A stretch of DNA of 64,000 nucleotides from Limnephilus marmoratus (Eukaryota; Arthropoda; Insecta; Trichoptera; Limnephilidae): contig OU862913.1 of the NCBI GenBank assembly GCA_917880885.1, positions 21,585,286 through 21,649,285 on the forward strand. The letters run 5' to 3'. The first letter of the stretch is position 1; each line of letters begins with the position of its first letter. The position numbers and the translations under genes are program-made. A model generated the notes under the pieces. That model saw only the letters and a list, made by a program, of their open reading frames with translations, made no database searches and was not told where the DNA came from. Of this stretch, positions 49,220-59,464 are shown piece by piece.

Positions 49220-49390
49220 TTATTAGGGTTGTGTACCGCCTCAAAATCAAATCCACACCGCCCGCTTGCGAGCCTCTCTATTTATTGGTGAAAACCGCAT
49301 GAAAATCCGTTGCGTAGTTTAAAAGATCTAAGCGTACAGACAGCGGGAGCGATTACATTTTATACTATGTAAAGATTATATTATATTATA
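49220..49390 (+). repeat. short interspersed repeat tail
   Basis: ATTGGTGAAAACCGCATGAA, AATCCGTTGCGTAGTTTAAA, ACATTTTATACTATGTAAAG. Same module at 58380-58490. Confidence 0.7.
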
Positions 49391-50404
49391 GATAAGATTA
49401 TATTATACAGTATATAGACAAGAATTTTTATCCTTGATGCATTTGAGTGAGAATATGTTTTAAACTTTTGTTTTCGGCGGTACATTCTCTCTGCACATCC
49501 CTTTGGGGACACTAAGTTATATTTTATATAAGTAGGTATACCGTATTTTCCCTATACCGACTGCACATTGTATGCCGGGGGGCAACTGTTGTAGGATCAA
49601 CTGTGGTGGAAACCATTGTCAAACTAATTCGGCGAAGTACAGTTGGTGCGCATGCATGATATTCATATTAAAAAAATTATAATTAAATTATTGTCATAAG
49701 CAACTTTTGTTTAAACTATGGGCATCACTTACATTCATTTTTACATGTGTTATCACCGCCACCTCTCCGAAAATATCTCGGGACCGCTCGGATCATTCCG
49801 AGCGGAACATTCCGTTCCTAGCACTCGACCTAACCGCCGGTTTGCATTTTATACCTCTCTACCCGTGTCATACGTGAACACTAATTGTGTAAATAATTAA
49901 AATCTTAAATAAATTGTTAAATCACTCAAATAAGAGTACAGTGTTATCAATCATCATCCCGTATAATCATTGAACACAGGATCGCGGCCTGAAAGTACCG
50001 CGACCTCCAGGAGCCTGAATATTTCTCATGGTTAAGTATATAAACCCGTCTTAGACAAGACGGAGCACATGTCAACATTCAACATCCTCCATCAGCTCCT
50101 CAGCCTCTGGAACCAATTCCACATTGGTAATCCCTGGCCCTCAAAACTACTTTCAACAAAACCTCCAGAAAAAAATTCTTCACGGCCACCCTAGCGTACA
50201 TGGCTAAATTACACTTCGTTTGCTTTTAAATGCGGTTTAAAAAATAATTAAAAATGTAATAAAATTAAGAGAGGGGGGTTGTATCGAGCATTATATTTAA
50301 GGGGAGGTTTGCGTGCATATTTTCAGAAAGAATTTACATAATAATTTTGGGTTGGGTATTATAAAATAAAACTTTCACATGTAGCAATTAGCAATCGCTT
50401 TATG
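49391..50404. other. unassigned; possible LTR remnant at ~49585-49980
   Basis: 49585-49980 has a TGTTGTAGGATC start-like word, GGATCATTCCGAGCGGAACA, an AATAAA-containing AT stretch and GATCGCGGCCTGAAAGTACC, resembling a solo LTR, but no TSD or partner was found. The rest is unassigned. Confidence 0.3.
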
Positions 50405-50875
50405 GTTGTATTTGAGAGGCGAGTATGGGTACCGCCGCCCATTTATTGGATAACCAATACTTCTGCCGTAATAAAGTTACCCCGAGTGGTTCGCTACGTT
50501 TGGTGACATAGCAGGAGTGCCCGGGTTTATGAGGTGAGGTTTGTCCAGCTCTTGTGCGGCGGATGTATCTACCCATCTTCTGCATGGCAGGCCGGATCGA
50601 GAGAGGCTGGTTGAGGGTGGCCTTTTGATCTCTCCAGCCGAGCTCTCTCGAACCATCGACTTGCATCGCTGTGGAAGTATTTGTACGTCCGTCACTCTAG
50701 GACACATTGACCTCCAGATTTTCCTACACACCCTTCGAACCTTTTTTTCTTAGAACTTTCTGTACGTCCTTTCCATAAAAAGACCCTCCACACATCATCC
50801 CTTAAGATGACATAAGTCCTGAGGGATACTATTTTCCCAGGGCCTCATGTGACTAAAAAAAAAATTTTTTTTGTA
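50405..50875 (+). repeat. family A copy, sense
   Basis: TTTGAGAGGCGAGTATGGGT, body GGTGACATAGCAGGAGTGCC, GATCGAGAGAGGCTGGTTGA, 3' end CCCTCCACACATCATCCCTT and TCCTGAGGGATACTATTTTC. The hairpin is decayed. Confidence 0.8.
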
Positions 50876-50879
50876 AATT

Positions 50880-51210
50880 AGCTCCGCTCATGACGCCTTC
50901 CCATCAGGGCATATGTTTCTTTGGGATGCTGTGTGAAGGGTATTTTTTAGGAAAGGAAGATAGGAAGTTCTGCAAAGGAAAAAGAAATAAGGTATAAGAG
51001 GCGGGTAGGAATCTTGCAGCATGGGTGTGTGGTGTGTCCAAGAATGGTGGACATATGAATCCATCCCTCCCATTGCGGAGATGGGTTGAGAGAATCCGGA
51101 TGGAGAAGTCAAAGGTCTCCCTCAACCAGTTCTTCTCGATCCGGCCTGCCACGCAGTTGATGGACAGACGCATCCGTCGCTAAGACCTAGACAAACCTTA
51201 CCCCATGAAT
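50880..51210 (-). repeat. family A copy, antisense, head-to-head with the previous copy
   Basis: Hairpin arm GGGATGCTGTGTGAAGGGTA, GGAAAGGAAGATAGGAAGTT, GATCCGGCCTGCCACGCAGT, GACCTAGACAAACCTTACCC. The two copies abut at their 3' ends. Confidence 0.75.
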
Positions 51211-51375
51211 TGAGGTTTGTACACGTCTTGGCGGCCTATGTGTCTGCCCACCTGCTGCGCTGCGGGCCGAATCTAGAGAGACTGGTTTAGAGTTGCTTTT
51301 GACCTCTTCAGCCAGAATTCTGCACACTGCAGTTGGAGGGATGGATTCATACGTTGTCACGTAAATAATTATCAA
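51211..51375 (+). repeat. family A fragment, sense
   Basis: GAGGTTTGTACACGTCTTGG, CTGCTGCGCTGCGGGCCGAA, GAGACTGGTTTAGAG. Forms an inverted pair with the preceding copy. Confidence 0.65.
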
Positions 51376-52069
51376 TTTGTGATATTATTAATTATTTACC
51401 AGACCACTAACCTGGTATTTTGAACAGCCCGTATTGGTTTGGCAACACTTTTTTCTCTCTGGTTTTGACACTTCTGGAAACGACGGCGTTTTGGGAACCG
51501 CCGTAGTTTCAATGAGTCAAAAATACTTAATTTAAGTCTGATCGACATGTAAGAAAATCTTAAGGATAACCGCAACGTTTCCCGCGGAGTTCACGCGTCG
51601 CTTGAGGAGCGTGTTCAAGTCTTTTAGTTCGTGGAGAATGTGTTTGTTCCGATTTTTATGATAATGGCTACCTGCCAGCCGAGCCCGATGTGGAATCGAA
51701 AGTTATTGGGGTAATCCTGTTGATTACGCGCCGGGATCGATTGATCCTAACAACCATCCGTCTCGTTGACTCCCGAGAAAATTGTCGTTCTCGCCCCGAA
51801 GGTTTTTGGAACAGTTGTTACGGATGGGACACGTGGGAGCCTGGAACCTCTGAGATTTTTGAGGCCTATTGAAGCAGCTGCTGGACCTATACCGTGGAAG
51901 GATGACCTTGGCCTTCCCCTGATGTCGAGTTTCCGTGAAGGTTGTATTCGAGAACCCTTCCTCTAGTGTGGGATGTAACACTTCGCCCTTCGTACTCCGA
52001 GCTAGCATCCCCGTCGCATCGGCATCCTCAACGTGTAATAGAAATAGATTAGCTTGGTTTAACATCTTG
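51376..52069. other. unassigned, relatively GC-rich
   Basis: No gene recognised. A 120-codon minus-strand frame (51724-52086) has no motif I know. Base composition differs from the surroundings. Confidence 0.3.
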
Positions 52070-52165
52070 GCCACTCCTGGATACACTGACCCCCAGATTC
52101 CTACCCACCCCTCATACCTATTTCCTTCCCATAACTTCCTCTCCTTCCTTTCCTAAAAAAAAATG
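52070..52165 (+). repeat. family A 3' fragment
   Basis: CACTCCTGGATACACTGACC, CCAGATTCCTACCCACCCCT, CTTCCTCTCCTTCCTTTCCT then AAAAAAAAATG; hairpin replaced. Confidence 0.7.
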
Positions 52166-52169
52166 CAAG

Positions 52170-52375
52170 TATGCAGTTCACACGTAAACTCAAGTATACA
52201 AGAGTGGGGAGGCTACGAAGCATCGCACAAAGAGGAGACCGATTATTCTATCTCATTCTCTCGCAGGCTAAATCCTAAAAATGTATGTGTTTGTCTCTTA
52301 TTGGTGTTGCTTTTCCATTTCATCGAGTTTCAAATCACAACGGTGCTAAAGCAGTTTTCACTTCAAAAGCCCCCA
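52170..52375 (+). repeat. repeat C copy
   Basis: GAGTGGGGAGGCTACGAAGC, GCACAAAGAGGAGACCGATT, TTTCAAATCACAACGGTGCT, AAGCAGTTTTCACTTCAAAA. Confidence 0.8.
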
Positions 52376-52455
52376 CACAGCATCCCCTAAGATGATATAG
52401 TCCCTGAGAGAAATTATTTTACCCAGGGCCTCCTGTGTGGAGCTAAAGTAAAAAT
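52370..52455 (+). repeat. family A terminal hairpin, isolated
   Basis: CCCACACAGCATCCCCTAAG, TCCCTGAGAGAAATTATTTT and CTCCTGTGTGGAGC then A-rich. Only the terminal hairpin is present, as expected of extreme 5' truncation. Confidence 0.75.
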
Positions 52456-52700
52456 AAACAGAGTGTGCAATTCACACGCGGTAGAAGTGAAACCTTCAGA
52501 AAACTACAGTAGACAAGGGTGGGAAGACTACGAAACACCGCACAAAGAGGAGATCGATTATACTATCTCATTCTTTCGCAAGCTAAATCCTATAGGTGTA
52601 CCTATGTGTTTTCCTCTTTTTAGTGTCGCTTTTTTTCGTTCCATCCGGTTTAAAATCACAACTTTTCTAAAGAAGTTTTTACTTTAAAAAAATTGTTCGT
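52456..52700 (+). repeat. repeat C copy
   Basis: GTGTGCAATTCACACGCGGT, AGAAGTGAAACCTTCAGAAA, GCACAAAGAGGAGATCGATT, ending GAAGTTTTTACTTTAAAA. Confidence 0.8.
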
Positions 52701-52998
52701 GCTAGACCCACTAGTCCGTTCATTAGTGTATTTTGGTTTGTCTCATTCCAGGTGCCCTCTCCCGTGTTGGTTAGTTATTGAACCCTTGTGAAGGTATGTA
52801 GAGGTCGCGTTCTTGAACTGTGCCACCGACCGATTAGCGTCTTTGGCGATACTGACAGCATTTCCTCGGAGACGGCGGAGACAGGCGGCGCTGTCCCGGA
52901 CTCGCGTTTCGTGTTCAACTCTGCTGAGGGTATGCTACAAGTACATTGGAAACTCGATTTATCGGGCTTGGCTTAACCGGGAAGCGGCTTAACCGGGG
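52701..52998. other. unassigned
   Basis: No recognisable feature. Confidence 0.3.
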
Positions 52999-52999
52999 C

Positions 53000-53085
<86 letters not shown>

Positions 53086-53086
53086 T
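52999..53086. repeat. (TA)n microsatellite
   Basis: Almost pure TA dinucleotides with one ACT interruption near 53046, directly followed by a family E head. Confidence 0.95.
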
Positions 53087-53186
53087 AGCTGCTACCCGGC
53101 ATGCGTTGCTATGCCAAATAATAAATAAATTGTTTCTCCCTGCGTGTCCTTTCCCATTCTTCCCATTCCCCTTCCGCCTCCCCTTC
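53087..53186 (+). repeat. family E head
   Basis: ACTAGCTGCTACCCGGCATG, CGTTGCTATGCCAAATAATA, AATTGTTTCTCCCTGCGTGT, CCTTTCCC then C/T-rich; cut off by the RT fragment. Confidence 0.8.
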
Positions 53187-53640
53187 CTCAATGTCAAACT
53201 GACAAACTACAATCAGTTTTCAACGCCGCAGCACGACTTATCACTGGGGTACCCAAATTTTCGCACATTTCGGAACACCTCCGAAATCTTCACTGGCTGA
53301 AGTGTCCTGAAAGGATCCAATACAAATTACGCTGGATGGTGTTTAAATCTATCAATGAAATGGCTCCTCCCTATATCACTGAACTATGCATTCCGGAAAA
53401 TACTGGTCTAAGGCAGTCAACTCTTAGATCAGCGACATCTTCTGCAATTGGAAGGTTGAAAGAACCTAAGCGAAATCCGAACACTAAGTTTGGTGATCGT
53501 GCATTCGCAGTATCCGGCCCTGAAGCTTGGAATAAACTTCCTATGGAATTGAGATGCATAACCAACTCAGCGGAATTTAGATCCAAACTGAAAACTCACT
53601 TTTTCCGATACTCCTTTCCATAAATTCATCATTCTATTTA
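53187..53640 (+). pseudogene. L2/CR1-like RT C-terminal fragment
   Basis: Open to its natural stop at 53623: KLQSVFNAAARLITGVPKFS, HISEHLRNLHWLKCPERIQY, KLRWMVFKSINEMAPPYITE, RSATSSAIGRLKEPKR, GDRAFAVSGPEAWNKLPMEL and FRSKLKTHFFRYSFP. LQ-V-NAAARLI...LHWL...RI-YKL...APPY and GDRAF...WN-LP are the classic tail of L2/CR1/Rex-type RTs. 5'-truncated, but the remaining frame is undamaged. Confidence 0.88.
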
Positions 53641-54159
53641 AACCCTGCAATTTTTAATAGGTTTTTTTCTCTCTTTTCTCTTTGTTTATAGTTAACTCAA
53701 TCTGTTTAATGTAATCTGTTAATTGTGATACCTCAATCTGTTTACTGTTGAGCGATGAATCACCTTACTGCAGTAAAGATCGACTATTAAATTTATTAAT
53801 TTATTTAAAATATCTATACCTTCCCGTAAATCCAGTTAATCTTCATTATACTTTTTGTACCCGTGTTCTCGAATTGTAATATTATGTAAAAACTTCCTTC
53901 TTCTCGCGCTAATCTTAATTGTAAATATGTGTGTTAATAAGTCATCAGTCATCAGTTTTAGGTTAGAATCTATATGTCTTAGTCATAAGTCACTAGCTAC
54001 AAGTCTTAGATGTAAGTCACTAGTTATAAATGTAAATCTTAGTTGTAAGCCAGTAATATAAGTAGTTATAAGTCTTAGATGTAAGTCACTAGTTGTAATT
54101 GTAAATCTTAGTTATAAGCCAGTAATATTAATTCTTTTATAATTAGCCAATTATTATTA
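53641..54159. repeat. AT-rich; short tandem AGTCTTAGATGTAAGTCACT-type repeats at 53960-54130
   Basis: Words TAGTTATAAGTCTTAGATGT, AAGTCACTAGTTGTAA and GTAAATCTTAGTTATAAGCC recur with a roughly 70-bp period. The flanking part is unassigned. Confidence 0.6.
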
Positions 54160-54665
54160 TTATTCCTCTCCGTTAGCGTTCCCACTCTGCCTCCTCCACC
54201 TTCCCTCTTCCCAAACCACTCCCCCCTTCCCCCGTCCCGCGAACCCCCCTCCTGAGTTCCCCTCCGCCCTACCTGGTTCCCATTCCCCCCTTCCCCCCTC
54301 CCGCGAACCCTCCCCCCGAGTTTCCCTCTCCCCTCCGGCATTTCATACGTTCAGTCCCGTACATTTAGTTTTCAAACAGCTCGCGTGCCACATATTGCAT
54401 TTTTTTATACAAATTTCATAATGCCAGAGCTCACCTGTAGTTTCATACAAACCTTGTCCTGACAATAACGAACACAAATAAAAAATAATTATATAATTTG
54501 GTACAGTCGTTCGGAAGTTATGCGCGTACATACATTTCGGCAATTCATTTTTATTTATACCTGACAATAACGAACACAAATAAAAAATAATTATCTAATG
54601 TTCGGAAGTTATGCGCGTACATACATTTCGGCAATTCATTTTTATTTATATATATATAGAAGAAG
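54160..54665 (+). repeat. family E copy with duplicated distal module
   Basis: C/T-rich tract 54165-54345, CAGTCCCGTACATTTAGTTT, TCGCGTGCCACATATTGCAT, GAGCTCACCTGTAGTTTCAT, then TGACAATAACGAACACAAAT ... GAAGTTATGCGCGTACATAC twice (54462 and 54562, about 98 bp period), ending in TATATATA. Confidence 0.85.
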
Positions 54666-54981
54666 ATATATGTATATTTTTTTTTCAATTTAAGTATGCG
54701 AGATTCTGAATTGAGGTTCATACAATATCAACTCAATAAATTAATTAGGCCCTTAAATTTTGCACAGCTGATAAACAACCATTAGTGTATGATAAAAGGT
54801 TGTTTATCGTTTGTGTAAATTTTAAAATACGTTTATTAGTAATGGGGTAAGTATGTTGTGGCAACGTTTTGTCTACAAAACCTTGTTATTTATAAGTAAT
54901 AAACTAAAATGTTACGAGATTACAATTAAATGAAGACAATATTAGCGATCGATCGAAAATCTGGAGACAGAAAAATCACAA
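54666..54981. other. unassigned
   Basis: No recognisable feature; AT-rich. Confidence 0.3.
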
Positions 54982-55137
54982 ATCAGTAAAAGATATGGGC
55001 ATCCCTAGGACTCGAACCCAGGAACGTCTGCTTTCATGGCAACAGCTCTACCAACCGAGCTAGAGTGTCTAAATCCAATTCGGTCACTTTTATCACATAA
55101 TCCACGTTCTAGAGATGCCAATATCTTTTTCTGATTT
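54982..55137. repeat. inverted repeat enclosing a tRNA-like sequence
   Basis: Left arm AATCAGTAAAAGATATGGGC and right arm (minus) AATCAGAAAAAGATATTGGC pair over about 32 bp, both extending into TCCCTAG/TCTCTAG-type words. The tRNA-like sequence lies between or overlaps the left arm. Confidence 0.65.
54997..55069 (-). pseudogene. tRNA-like sequence (tRNA pseudogene or SINE head)
   Basis: 73 nt on the minus strand. Good A box TAGCTCGGTTGG, perfect D stem GCTC/GAGC, perfect B box GGTTCGAGTCC and T arm CTGGG/CCTAG. The anticodon loop CATGAAA lacks the conserved T33, and the acceptor arms (GACACTC / GGATGCC) pair poorly, so a functional tRNA is unlikely. Internal promoter boxes are intact and could support pol III transcription. 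Confidence 0.6.
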
Positions 55138-55259
55138 TTAAGACAAATTTAAAATACTCCTAAGACAAATTTGTTGGGACAACAAAACATCATTTATTAT
55201 GAGGTTTAAAACGATCAATGAACTCCCTTGAATTGTTCTGAATGAATGAATGAATAAAT
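55138..55259. other. unassigned
   Basis: No recognisable feature. Confidence 0.3.
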
Positions 55260-55470
55260 ATTCTGTTTGGGAAAGGAATTGGTCCCGTAATAGAAGTTGA
55301 ATAGAATTTTCTCAAAATTTCAATATTAACTTTATAATTTGATGAATTAGTTCTGTGACGAACTGGCCCATATTGGAAGAATGATAAAACTTGAATAGAA
55401 CTTTCTCAGAAATTCAATATTATTTTTGAAATTTGATGAATTCTTCTAGTTTTGTGAAGTAACTGGCCGT
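55260..55470. repeat. arm-type repeat of the 7134-8428 family, duplicated
   Basis: TTGAATAGAA-TTTCTCA-AA-TTCAATATTA occurs twice about 100 bp apart, each followed by TTTGATGAATT and AACTGGCC, matching words near 8290-8400 and 9310-9370. Confidence 0.6.
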
Positions 55471-55544
55471 AAGAATGGCTGATTCAGAAATACTAAACAT
55501 TTGGCTGTTACACCCCACAGCCCAACAATTCGACAAATATATAG

Positions 55545-55904
55545 GGTGTTAAGGGACCTACTTTACTTACTTTAACCAGTGATTCCTGACATTATTTGGA
55601 GTAAAAAATATAAATGAAATTTTACTCTCCGGTGACTTTTATGATGTTTTTTTTTTCTACAAAAACATAAAAAATGGTAGTTGTTGAACAGTTGAAGGCG
55701 GGGTAAGGGGTTCGTCGGATACCCGGCTGAGTGACTAGTGACTACATGCGGAAGAAAAAATTTTTTGATTGATTTTGAAGAAAAAAATTTTGAAAAAAAA
55801 GTCGTCAAAAAAGTCACCGGAGACCAAAATTTCATTTACATTTTTTACTCCAAATAATGTCAGGAATCACTGGTTAAAGTAAGACAAGTACGTCCCTTAA
55901 CACC
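55545..55904. mobile_element. MITE with ~98-bp TIRs, 360 bp
   Basis: GGTGTTAAGGGAC at both ends, followed by TACTTTAACCAGTGATTCCT-type sequence; arms remain complementary through CTCCGGTGACTTTT / AAAAGTCACCGGAG. Core about 165 bp, non-coding. TSD not evident. The 87-codon minus frame is a shadow of the arms. Confidence 0.85.
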
Positions 55905-56499
55905 GCTAACATTATAACGCCGCGTATCTCATAAATACGATTTTTTTTTAATCTGCACATACGTCATGTTTTGAATCCTCAAACAAATATTTTGACCAAA
56001 TCACCGGTCCGAACTAAGCGCATCTCGCCATTTCTCAACCTTTTTGTGTTTTACATTGCGAAAGTCATCGAAAATACCTATATTGTCATTTAATATGAAA
56101 AAAATACATTTCCAAATAACTGATCCCTACATATTAGTTGACCTTTTTTCAAAGAAGTGCTATTTTTATTTAATAAACTAAACGGTTTATTGTTCCTCCT
56201 AATAACCTGTTTTAAATGAGAAACGCGTTGTTGTAAATGGTCATGCCAGTCAGGAGAGCTATCTTGTTGTTAAATAGAATATCGATATGTTTAACAACAA
56301 TGAAGCACAATTCAAAAGGCAAGCTTTTTTGCTGTTAGTCAAAATCTGTTTATCTCATCTAAAATAAGTTATCATTTAAAAACGCTTTAAAATTATAATT
56401 TTGTAATGTTTTTAAAATGAATTGAATTGAATTAAATACAAATATAAATGCATGGCCATATTGAGACCAGATCAGACAGTCAGATATTTCCCCACCATC
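55905..56499. other. unassigned AT-rich sequence
   Basis: No recognisable gene or repeat. Confidence 0.3.
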
Positions 56500-57115
56500 T
56501 TTTCACCCATCTTCTTCCCCTCTCCAAACTCCCTTCAGCTTCACAAAATTCTTCATTTGGCTAAAATTTAAACCATTAACCCACTGTACACACTTTAAAT
56601 ACATAGCTTGCAAACTACACAATACACTACCAGCTACGATTAGACAAACTGAATCAATGACCATATTCAAACAAGATATAAAGAAATGGATTATAAGTAT
56701 TGGACGACACACTACTGCTAACATCTGTAAAATAGATTACAAATATACAGAATTACCATCTCACGTATGTCCTTACCCTTATCAAAGAAATTAAAATATT
56801 AAAATCCTATATGTATAATATAACTCCCTATTTAGATTCGACAGGATTTACTACTTTATTCGTCTCTTCCTTCACCTATATAATGCTCTCTTTATGGTAT
56901 TTACTCTCAATTTAAATCATCTTTCTGTTTGAATTGTATAAAACAGTATGTATCTTACCTTAAATATTCTTATGTTTTAATTAAATATTCTTATGTATGA
57001 TACTCATTTATGTACCTCTACGCCTGTCTCAACACAGGTATACCCTACTGAGACAGGCATCGAATAATGTAATATAAAAATACTTATATAGATAAAAAAT
57101 AAATAAAAATATTAT
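56500..57115 (+). pseudogene. CR1/jockey-group LINE C-terminus and 3' UTR with stem-loop
   Basis: Frame: YIACKLHNTLPATIRQTESM, TIFKQDIKKWIISIGRHTTA, YTELPSHVCPYPYQRN stop. K-HN-LP-IR...FK--I-KW is the usual end of these RTs. 3' UTR stem-loop at 57022-57058: GCCTGTCTCA pairs with TGAGACAGGC, loop with ACACAGG and CCTAC. A-rich end near 57110. Confidence 0.8.
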
Positions 57116-57574
57116 AATACATATATTTTACACATTAAAGGTTTCTACTACTACGTACTGTTTGCACTCATTTCTTTTATTCTATAAAATATATATATTT
57201 TTTAAACAACATTGGTAAATCGAGCGCCTACTGTATAATATATAGATCTACAGGCGACTGTAGTACCTAGGGAGCTTTGCGTGACTAGGTGCCATCTAGC
57301 GATTTTACTGATTATTATTATGGCTTTGAATGTTGAATTTGTTTAAACGGGTTACAGTAAGAACATTTTAAGAAATTCTAAAAAGCCAAAACTTAGTTAT
57401 TAAATATTTTTAAAAAATTGAAGCGTAACTTATGTAGCCCCGGTATGATTTGGATTTCGGATGAAACGGAAATGTCGATTACTGCACCTGCGACTCACAA
57501 CTGCGCTAATTGAGTGCTTGGATTATGATGTCACTTTTAAAGGCTCCTATTGGTTGAGATATATATATTTTTTT
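57116..57574. other. mostly unassigned; repeat C-associated module at 57470-57560
   Basis: 57470-57560: GATTACTGCACCTGCGACTC, GATGTCACTTTTAAAGGCTC, CTATTGGTTGAGAT, as at 59770-59880 (inverted). The remainder is unassigned. Confidence 0.45.
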
Positions 57575-57960
57575 TTCATTTAGTAACTATTGTATATTTA
57601 TTATTATTTTTTTTACATTTTTATATGAAACATGTTAGGTAAAAATAGAAAATATATTCGTAGTCCTCCTCACTAGGAGATCCTGTGCTAAGGGGGACTA
57701 TGCTATGAATAAGTTTTTAGCGACTTCTATGGTTTAACTTCATTGTTTGGATAAGGTTTTCCAGAAACTTCTATGATGTTTTAAGTAAACTAGTAAGTTC
57801 ATTTTCCGATAGATTCTTCAGCCAACATTTAATGTCCTTAATGTAGCTATTTTTGTTTTAATTTGTTTGATACTAAGTGGGAGTTTGTTATATAACCTTT
57901 ATTAATGTTAAAAATTTAATCTTCTTTGTCCAAACGAAGAGTTATACTTTGATATATTAA
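57575..57960 (-). mobile_element. LINE 3' UTR, antisense
   Basis: Close relative of 31136-31395: stem-loop at 57661-57700 (TAGTCCCCCTTAGCACAGGA / CTCCTAGTGAGGAGGACTA on the minus strand) and TAGAAGTTTCTGGAAAACCT (minus). The upstream part to 57960 (CTTTGTCCAAACGAAGAG) probably covers the C-terminal coding end. Confidence 0.75.
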
Positions 57961-58500
57961 GTACTAGCAGACCCGGACACACGTTGCTGTGGCTAACGAA
58001 ACACAACGCCATTACCCAATCTTTATAAAATCCACACCACCCGCTTGCCAGCTGCCCGCTGCCAGCTGCCTGAATTGAATATTTGAATTTATCGGCTTTT
58101 CTCTACTATAATAAGCATGTATTATACATATAAACTAATTAACTCGCCACTAATTATACAATGCTTGCAATGCAACACTGGATATTTGAAAAGGGAAAAT
58201 CAAATACCTACTTACTCTAGGACATCTATTTTCCAATTTCTTCCGTAGAACGAATTTCAAAAGTGACTATAGTACGGCCCGCCAGCCGTTTAAAATCGCA
58301 CAAAAATATGTTTTCTTTAAATTTCTCGGCTTTTCTCTAATATAATTTACATGTATTATACATATAAACATTCCTCTTCAATCACTCTATCTATTGGTGA
58401 AAACCGTATGAAAATCCGTTGCGTAGTTTAAAAGATTAACGCGCACATACATTTTGAGCGACTTCATTTTATACTATGTAATGAGTAATGATGATGAAAT
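57961..58500 (+). repeat. short interspersed repeats, two modules
   Basis: TACTAGCAGACCCGGACACA at 57962, CACACCACCCGCTTGCCAGC, CTCTACTATAATAAGCATGT; second half repeats CTCTAATATAATTTACATGT and ends ATCCGTTGCGTAGTTTAAAA, CATTTTATACTATGTAATGA. Related to 49220-49390. Confidence 0.65.
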
Positions 58501-58730
58501 GATGATGATGATAATGATAACGATGTCTGTTTGTTTGGCTCTGGTTTTATGAACATGTGAGGCGTCTGCCTCTGAATTATTTTTGTGGTAACTTTTGTGT
58601 ATATGAAACGGAAATTACGCTGGTCTGCGCTCATTGGTCGCTTTGATTATGACCTCACTTTTCAAGTATAGGTTGAGATTGTTTTGCTTCTACCCGTGTA
58701 AACTGCACTCGATTTTTTTTTATTCCCAAG
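58501..58730. repeat. GATGAT-type low complexity and repeat C-associated module
   Basis: GATGATGATGATAATGATAA run at 58490-58525; 58610-58720 carries GCGCTCATTGGTCGCTTTGA, GACCTCACTTTTCAAG and TAAACTGCACTCGATTTTTT. Confidence 0.6.
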
Positions 58731-58734
58731 TCAT

Positions 58735-58945
58735 GTCTGAAAGAGATTATGAACAGTGTACAATATAGTTGTGAATGATGAATACTTGGAGCAGGTAGAT
58801 GAGTTTGTGTATCTGGACAGTTTGACTGATAGAGATATTGAAAGAAGGGTAAATGCAGAAACTAGTTTGGAACTAATATAAAAAATGTCCAGAAGCGAAG
58901 TTAACAGTACACATTGAAGTGTTGATACCAACCCTAATGTAATGA
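58735..58945 (+). pseudogene. RTE-type RT fragment, thumb region
   Basis: Frame: IVVNDEYLEQVDEFVYLDSL, TDRDIERRVNAETSLELI stop KMSRSEVNS. VDEFVYLGS-T-D--I-RRV-A is the typical region just after the RT palm of RTE-type elements; it precedes in the protein the part found at 38070-38373. Stops present. Confidence 0.75.
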
Positions 58946-59210
58946 GGTATGTAACGCATGTGAGGGCGGTTATCGACTAGTAATCCAAGACTCGCGGGTT
59001 CAAATCCCGGCGTGCGCAAGAGAATTTTATTTGATTAAATTCTTTAATTTCACAATCTGATCATTTAAAATAATATTTGCGGCACGTTCCAGAGTGGAAG
59101 ACACTCTCAGTATCGCCCTGGTGCAAGACCACCATTCAGAATTGAAAGTAGCTTGAAAAGGCTTTAGCTTTATTTAGTGCCCAGATCTGAACAGCCTTTA
59201 TGTAAATGGC
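58946..59210 (+). repeat. SINE D, sense, with tRNA-like head
   Basis: GAGGGCGGTTATCGACTAGT, GCGGGTTCAAATCCCGGCGT (B box GGTTCAAATCC at 58997-59007), GCGGCACGTTCCAGAGTGGA, TCTCAGTATCGCCCTGGTGC, GGCTTTAGCTTTATTTAGTG, CCCAGATCTGAACAGCC. The LINE-like tail is missing. Confidence 0.8.
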
Positions 59211-59460
59211 AATAAAGTTTAAATTCCCATTTATCACCTGCCGCCAATTTGCACTTATTAAAAAAAACAGCATTGCCAAAAAGCTTGTTTTATTTTGTTT
59301 TGAGACAATCAGGCTCAAAAATGTAATTTTCCAAAGAATTGAATTTTTCACATTGTTCAATAAAGCCACGACCGAAATGAGCTTCGTAAGTAGAAGATTT
59401 TGAATTTTAAAGCAGTTTATATATCCCTGATACTTTATTTGTTTCCTGGGCTTATAAAAA
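59211..59460. other. unassigned
   Basis: Overlapping ORFs of 65 and 130 codons on opposite strands have no recognisable motif. Confidence 0.3.
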
Positions 59461-59464
59461 AATA

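Noticed and set aside
49585..49980. Solo LTR
   Set aside because: Suggestive ends but no TSD and no paralogous copy in the window.
54997..55069. Functional tRNA gene
   Set aside because: Poor acceptor pairing and no T33 in the anticodon loop despite good A and B boxes.
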